The notes below the pieces were generated by a model, which saw only the letters and a list, made by a program, of their open reading frames with translations, was not told the origin of the DNA and made no database searches. From Pseudovibrio brasiliensis (GTDB lineage Bacteria; Pseudomonadota; Alphaproteobacteria; Rhizobiales; Stappiaceae): a DNA stretch of 64,000 nt. This document shows, in pieces, positions 59,384 to 64,000 of the stretch. Position 1 is the first letter of the stretch, and each line of letters begins with the position of its first letter. The translations under genes and the position numbers were made by a program. Where the stretch lies: contig NZ_CP074129.1 of the NCBI RefSeq assembly GCF_018282095.1, forward strand, positions 31,428-95,427, given 5' to 3'.

Positions 59384-60564
59384 GAGGCGTTAATGACAAG
59401 CAACTTTCGATTGAATAATTCGGTATGACGATCCCAATTTCGTTTCGTGCCTGAAAGTTTTTCTCTTTCCTCGTGAAGTTATCGTCAGTTCCGTATAGGT
59501 GAACCATCGACTTGCGATGAGCACAGCAGACGTTGAAGACCTTCTTACTGAGCGCAGTGTTGATGTCAGCCGAGAATTTGTGCATCTTTGAGTAAACTAT
59601 ACTGCTAAAATGGCGGCTTAATTTCAATCAAAACTGAAGTACTGCAACTCTTCAAAATAACTTGGCAGTACTGTCTGTGGAACCTTACCGGAATACGTGT
59701 TGGTCGCAACAGCAGTCTATGTACTCATAAAGTAATCCTCCCCGGGAATTTTGATACGCGAAAACTGCGCTGACTGATTGCTGAGATCCTTGCTTGTGAT
59801 GAGACAACATTCGAAGTCCATATTCTCTCCAGGAAAGAACGTTCCATCGTGATCAAATAGAAAGATGTTACTCTAATCGAACGGTTTCTTGCTAGCCCAA
59901 GTAGCAAACCACCTGAAGGTGATCTCTTATGCCCCGACGATCGTTTACCATTTGCGATTGGCAGTCCCCCTGCTTCTGGAGGTTTAAGAATGACTTAGTC
60001 GTTGCGAGGAAACCAATAACCTTTAAGAGCGGGACAAGGGCCAAATTTAAGAATAAAAATTTCCACTATCTCTCGATAGTCAACGAGTTGACAGTGCCTT
60101 GCGGCCCCATGTTCACGGTTAGCTATGTATTTTAGCCATTGAAGCTTCATGCGGCAAAGCTCGCATTCACCCTCCTATGCGTCATAGCTTTTAGCGATAA
60201 AGCCTTTAACTTCTTTATGTTGTGAAGTTTCAAGCACCAAACTACTTACACTACACGAAATTACTGAGTAGCCATAAAAGATGGTTTAAGCCGAGTGAAA
60301 TAAGCGACAAAAAATAACAAAAGGCCACTTTTCATCTGAACCAGCTGCCTACTTGTGCATCCGATTACCTCAACACGATTGAGTGGCGGTGAGCCGTTCT
60401 GAATGAGTGCGTTGCGCATAATAATTTCAAGCTGAGCAAGAACCAGTTTGCAGGTGCCATTATGCGTTTCATCCGAAAAACAGGCGAATGTTCATAGACA
60501 GGTCACCGACAAATATCGCGTCATTTCACATCAACATTTATGAAACAAAAGTACTGGTATCCAC
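59384..60564. other. Long region without supportable genes
   Basis: Only short, uncharacteristic frames. Probably decayed insertion-sequence DNA plus the upstream region of the adhesin gene. I see no RNA gene or strong repeat. Confidence 0.4.
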
Positions 60565-63500
60565 ATGATTACGCCCCCTACAAAAACATGTTTCGATCAC
60601 TTTCTGGACAATTTGCGGCGCGGTGGACGTATGACCAAAATGGCCGGCGTTACAGCAAGTCGAGCGCCCTATCTTGCAGCTGCGGTAATTGCATCAGGCC
60701 CTTTGATGTTGTCCGGAGCAACCAGCGCTCTTGGTCAGACTTGGGAAGGCAACCAATCGACCGGCTGGTTTACCGGTGATAACTGGAGTAGCAATACCGT
60801 CCCGGATGGCACACAAGATGTTCACATCGACATCACGACACCTAATCCGGTCAACGTAACGAATAAAACCACCAACGGAACGGCAGAGGTGGGACGTCTA
60901 TATGTCGGACAGGACGGCGAAGGTACTCTGACGGTGTCTGATGGCGGCGCGGTGAGTAGTACACACGGCCATATTGGCTTTGCCAGCGGCTCAACCGGCA
61001 CTGTTGAGGTGACCAGCGCCGGGTCAATATGGGACAATTCGGTGGATCTGTTTGTCGGTGATTATGGCGATGGCACACTGACGGTATCCGGTGGCGGTAC
61101 AGTGAGTAGCACGTGGGGTTATGTCGGTAATCACAATGGCTCAATCGGCGGTGTCGAGGTGACCGGCGCCGGGTCAAACTGGCAAATTTCAGAGACGCTA
61201 TATGTCGGTGAAGGCGGCGATGGCAATGTGGTTGTCTCTGATGGCGGCACGGTGAATGGCACGAACGGCTATATTGGCGGCAACGATGGTTCAACCGGCA
61301 GTGTTGAGGTGACTGACGCCGGGTCAACATGGGACAATTCGGGCAATCTGGTTGTCGGCGAACATGGCGATGGCGCTTTGATGATATCCGATGGCGGCAC
61401 GGTGAATGGCACGAACGGCTATATTGGCGGCAACGATGGTTCAACCGGCACTGTTGAGGTGACCGGCACTGGATCAACCTGGGACAACTCGAACTACCTG
61501 TTTGTTGGCTTCAGGGGCAAAGGCACTCTGACGATTTCCGAGGGTGCAACAGTGAGTGTGTCTGGGGCGACCCAACTGGGCACTGATTCAACGAGTTCTG
61601 GCGTTTTGAACATCGGTGCAGGCAGCGGTGAAACGGCTGCTGCGCCCGGCACGCTTGACGCCTCAACGGTTGAATTCGGAGACGGCGCCGCAACGCTGGT
61701 TTTCAACCACACGGATGAGACCGGTACCTATCAGTTCAATGCTGACCTCTCCAGCACCGGCTCTGGATCGCATTTGATTGTGCACGAGTCCGGCTGGACA
61801 GATCTGAGCGGTAACAGCGCAAACTTTACCGGAACAACGCAAGTCGACGGCGGCATTCTGTCCGTGAGCGGGGCATTGGGTAGCTCGGACGGCTACATCG
61901 GTTATGAGAGTGGCTCAGCTGGCAGTGTTGAGGTGACCGGCACCTGGGACAACTCGGGTAGTCTGCGTGTCGGCGACGCCGGCGATGGCACTCTTACGGT
62001 GTCCGATGGCGGCACGGTGAGTAATGAGAGCAGCCACATCGGTCATGCTAGTGGCACAACCGGCACTGTTGAAGTGACAGGCACTGGATCGACCTGGGAC
62101 AACTCAGTGAATCTGATTGTCGGCAACGGCGGTGAAGGCGTTCTGACGGTATCAGATAGCGGCGCGGTAATTAGTACGCTCGCCACAATCGGTAATTTCT
62201 TTGGTTCAACCGGCATTGTTGAGGTGGCCGGCACCGGGTCAACTTGGGAAAATTCGTCGAACCTGTTTGTCGGCGAAGAGGGCGATGGCACTCTGACGAT
62301 TTCCGAGGGCGGTGCGGTGAGTAATGCACACGGCTACATCGGTTATGAAAGTGGCTCGACCGGCACAGTTGTGGTGACCGGCACCGGGTCAACCTGGGAG
62401 AATTCGGGCAATCTGGTTGTCGGCGAACATGGCGATGGCGCTTTGATGATATCCGATGGCGGCACGGTGAGTGCGTCTGGAGCAATCCAGTTGGGCGCTC
62501 ATTCAACCAGTTCTGGCGTTTTGAACATCGGTGCGGGCAGCGGTGAAACGGCTGCTGCGCCCGGCACGCTTGACGCCTCAACGGTTGAATTCGGAGACGG
62601 CACCGCAACGCTGGTTTTCAACCACACGGACGAGACCGGTGCCTATCAGTTTGACGCTGACCTCTCCAGCACAGGATCCGGAACGCATTCAATTGTGCAC
62701 GAGTCCGGCTGGACAGATCTGAGCGGGAATAACGCAAGCTTCACCGGAGCAACACATATCAACGGTGGCACGCTGTCCGTGAGCGGGTCACTAGGTGGCA
62801 CGTACGGCTACATCGGTTATGACAGTGGCTCTACCGGTACTGTTGAGGTGACCGGCACCGGGTCAACCTGGGGCAACACAGCGGACCTGATTGTCGGCGA
62901 AGAGGGCGATGGTACTCTGACGATTTCCGATGGCGGTTCGGTGAGTAATAGGGATGGCTATATCGGTTTAGCAAGCGGTTCAACCAGCACTGTTGAAGTG
63001 ACTGGTACCGGGTCAACCTGGGACAATTCGAGCAATCTGTTTGTCGGCCACGACGGCGATGGTACGCTGACGGTGTCCGATGGTGGCGTGGTGAGTAACG
63101 TAATAGGCGATATCGGTTTTAATAGCGGCTCAACCGGCGCTGTTGAAGTGACTGGTATCGGGTCAACCTGGGACAATTCGGAAACCCTAAATGTCGGTTA
63201 CGACGGCGATGGTACTCTGACGGTATCCGATAGTGGCACGGTGAGTAATAGATTCGGCAATATCGCCTTCGGTAGTGGCTCTACCGGTACTGTTGAGGTG
63301 ACCGGCTCCGGGTCAACCTGGGTCAACTCGCGTAGTCTGTATGTCGGCGACGCCGGCGATGGTACTCTGACGGTGTCCGATGGCGGCGCGGTTAGTAACA
63401 CGGTCGGTGTTATCGGCAATTTCAGCGATTCAACCGGTACTGTTGAGGTGACCGGTACCGAGTCAACATGGGAGAATTCGGCCGACCTAATTGTTGGGGA

Positions 63501-64000
63501 ATATGGCGATGGCACTTTGACGGTGTCCGATGGCGGCACGGTAAGTAATACGGGCGGCCGCATTGGCCATTACGATTTTTCAACCGGCACTGTTGAAGTG
63601 ACAGGCACTGGATCAACTTGGAACAACTCGGGCAATCTGAATATCGGCGACGCCGGCGATGGCACTCTAACGATTTCCGATGGCGGTACGGTGAGCAGTG
63701 CGAACGGCGCAGTCGGCTTCAGCAATGGCTCAACCGGCACTGTTGAGGTGACAGGCACCGGGTCAACCTGGGACTTTGCGGGCCCTCTTTATGTAGGGGC
63801 TTCTGGTGGAGGCACTCTAACAGTTTCCGATGGCGGTTCGGTGAATAATACGGATGGCTATATCGGTTTAGCAAGCGGCTCAACCGGCGCTGTTGAGGTG
63901 ATAGGCACCGGATCAACCTGGGACAACTCGAGCAATCTGATTGTCGGTGAAGGCGGCGAAGGTACTCTGACGATTTCCGATGGTGGCGCGGTGAGTAATG
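60565..64000 (+). CDS. Giant repeat adhesin, autotransporter-like (partial, runs off right end)
   Basis: The frame from ATG 60565 (alternative 60631) stays open for 1145 codons to the window edge. A signal-like segment (APYLAAAVIASGPLMLSGATSA) is followed by a WEGN..TGWFTGDNWS opening typical of autotransporter passengers. A 50-residue unit repeats with exact 150-bp period: 60922, 61072, 61222, 61372, 61522; 61987, 62137, 62287, 62437; 62911 and then every 150 bp to 63961. Its consensus (GTLTVSDGGTVS...GYIG..SGSTGTVEVTG.GSTW, cut) resembles the T5SS/PEP-CTERM-associated repeat. Two similar inserts of 155 and 158 codons divide the array. The expected C-terminal beta-barrel lies outside the window. 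Confidence 0.85.
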   Translation, partial: MITPPTKTCFDHFLDNLRRGGRMTKMAGVTASRAPYLAAAVIASGPLMLSGATSALGQTWEGNQSTGWFTGDNWSSNTVPDGTQDVHIDITTPNPVNVTNKTTNGTAEVGRLYVGQDGEGTLTVSDGGAVSSTHGHIGFASGSTGTVEVTSAGSIWDNSVDLFVGDYGDGTLTVSGGGTVSSTWGYVGNHNGSIGGVEVTGAGSNWQISETLYVGEGGDGNVVVSDGGTVNGTNGYIGGNDGSTGSVEVTDAGSTWDNSGNLVVGEHGDGALMISDGGTVNGTNGYIGGNDGSTGTVEVTGTGSTWDNSNYLFVGFRGKGTLTISEGATVSVSGATQLGTDSTSSGVLNIGAGSGETAAAPGTLDASTVEFGDGAATLVFNHTDETGTYQFNADLSSTGSGSHLIVHESGWTDLSGNSANFTGTTQVDGGILSVSGALGSSDGYIGYESGSAGSVEVTGTWDNSGSLRVGDAGDGTLTVSDGGTVSNESSHIGHASGTTGTVEVTGTGSTWDNSVNLIVGNGGEGVLTVSDSGAVISTLATIGNFFGSTGIVEVAGTGSTWENSSNLFVGEEGDGTLTISEGGAVSNAHGYIGYESGSTGTVVVTGTGSTWENSGNLVVGEHGDGALMISDGGTVSASGAIQLGAHSTSSGVLNIGAGSGETAAAPGTLDASTVEFGDGTATLVFNHTDETGAYQFDADLSSTGSGTHSIVHESGWTDLSGNNASFTGATHINGGTLSVSGSLGGTYGYIGYDSGSTGTVEVTGTGSTWGNTADLIVGEEGDGTLTISDGGSVSNRDGYIGLASGSTSTVEVTGTGSTWDNSSNLFVGHDGDGTLTVSDGGVVSNVIGDIGFNSGSTGAVEVTGIGSTWDNSETLNVGYDGDGTLTVSDSGTVSNRFGNIAFGSGSTGTVEVTGSGSTWVNSRSLYVGDAGDGTLTVSDGGAVSNTVGVIGNFSDSTGTVEVTGTESTWENSADLIVGEYGDGTLTVSDGGTVSNTGGRIGHYDFSTGTVEVTGTGSTWNNSGNLNIGDAGDGTLTISDGGTVSSANGAVGFSNGSTGTVEVTGTGSTWDFAGPLYVGASGGGTLTVSDGGSVNNTDGYIGLASGSTGAVEVIGTGSTWDNSSNLIVGEGGEGTLTISDGGAVSN

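Noticed and set aside
59367..60135. Short frames (59367-59627, 59725-59907, 59929-60135) as genes
   Set aside because: No recognisable protein features; the area looks like decayed insertion-sequence DNA.

Overview
The window looks like part of a large conjugative plasmid from an alphaproteobacterium. The evidence is an orphan RepC-type replication initiator (about 56 kb), a complete-looking VirB/VirD4 mating apparatus with a P-type relaxase (36-54.5 kb), and a long block of small plasmid accessory genes. A marine genus such as Pseudovibrio or a relative is plausible, but that is my inference from gene style and no marker gene proves it.

Layout. 1-6.4 kb: a remnant-rich left arm with the 5' part of a putative nuclease-type defence gene running off the window, a 5'-truncated cytosine-5 DNA methyltransferase, a PAPS-reductase-family PP-loop gene and a topoisomerase III gene that has lost its N-terminus. 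6.3-15.3 kb: an orphan type VI secretion cargo island (hcp, candidate pore-forming effector and immunity protein, vgrG, PAAR, DUF4123 adaptor, nuclease-like effector, candidate immunity protein), bounded by two 163-bp inverted repeats. The left repeat is the exact point at which topB is cut. 15.3-34.6 kb: accessory genes (J-domain protein, ParB-like protein, DUF3560 protein, SprT-like protease, small methyltransferase, two XRE-type regulators, a GH16 glycosidase, many unknowns). 34.6-35.9 kb: gene-free but full of palindromes, hairpins and a 10-bp-phased repeat array, probably an oriT and/or a partition or control region. 35.9-54.5 kb: traK-traL-traM, virB2-virB11, virD4, a TOPRIM protein, a relaxosome accessory protein and the relaxase. 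54.6-60.5 kb: an M48 protease, repC, a 1-Cys peroxiredoxin and IS5-type debris. 60.6-64 kb: a very repetitive autotransporter-like adhesin that runs off the right end.

The most unusual feature is the accessory region. At least ten of its genes are each preceded by a long (about 170-350 nt) leader from one of two dispersed repeat families, both ending in the same tail just before the Shine-Dalgarno. The copies differ by compensatory changes in their stems, which points to conserved RNA structure and suggests a plasmid-wide post-transcriptional regulon. A third duplicated module (33.2 and 34.3 kb) combines a covarying multi-stem RNA, a 28/29-codon microprotein gene and a covarying terminator-like hairpin. 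A separate pair of 39-residue microproteins lies at 3.9 and 24.7 kb. Inside the mating operon two unexpected genes stand out: an inverted secreted-protein gene between virB5 and virB6, and an 869-residue cysteine-rich secreted protein between virB10 and virB11.

How the parts fit together: RepC and its internal origin maintain the replicon, TraK/TraJ-like proteins with the relaxase process oriT, VirD4 and VirB proteins transfer the DNA, and the ParB-like, SprT-like, J-domain, DUF3560 and strongly acidic proteins are the kind of set plasmids use for establishment in a new host. The T6SS cargo, GH16 enzyme and adhesin are fitness cargo for competition and attachment. All functional calls rest on reading the sequence and on remembered family signatures; no database search was run.
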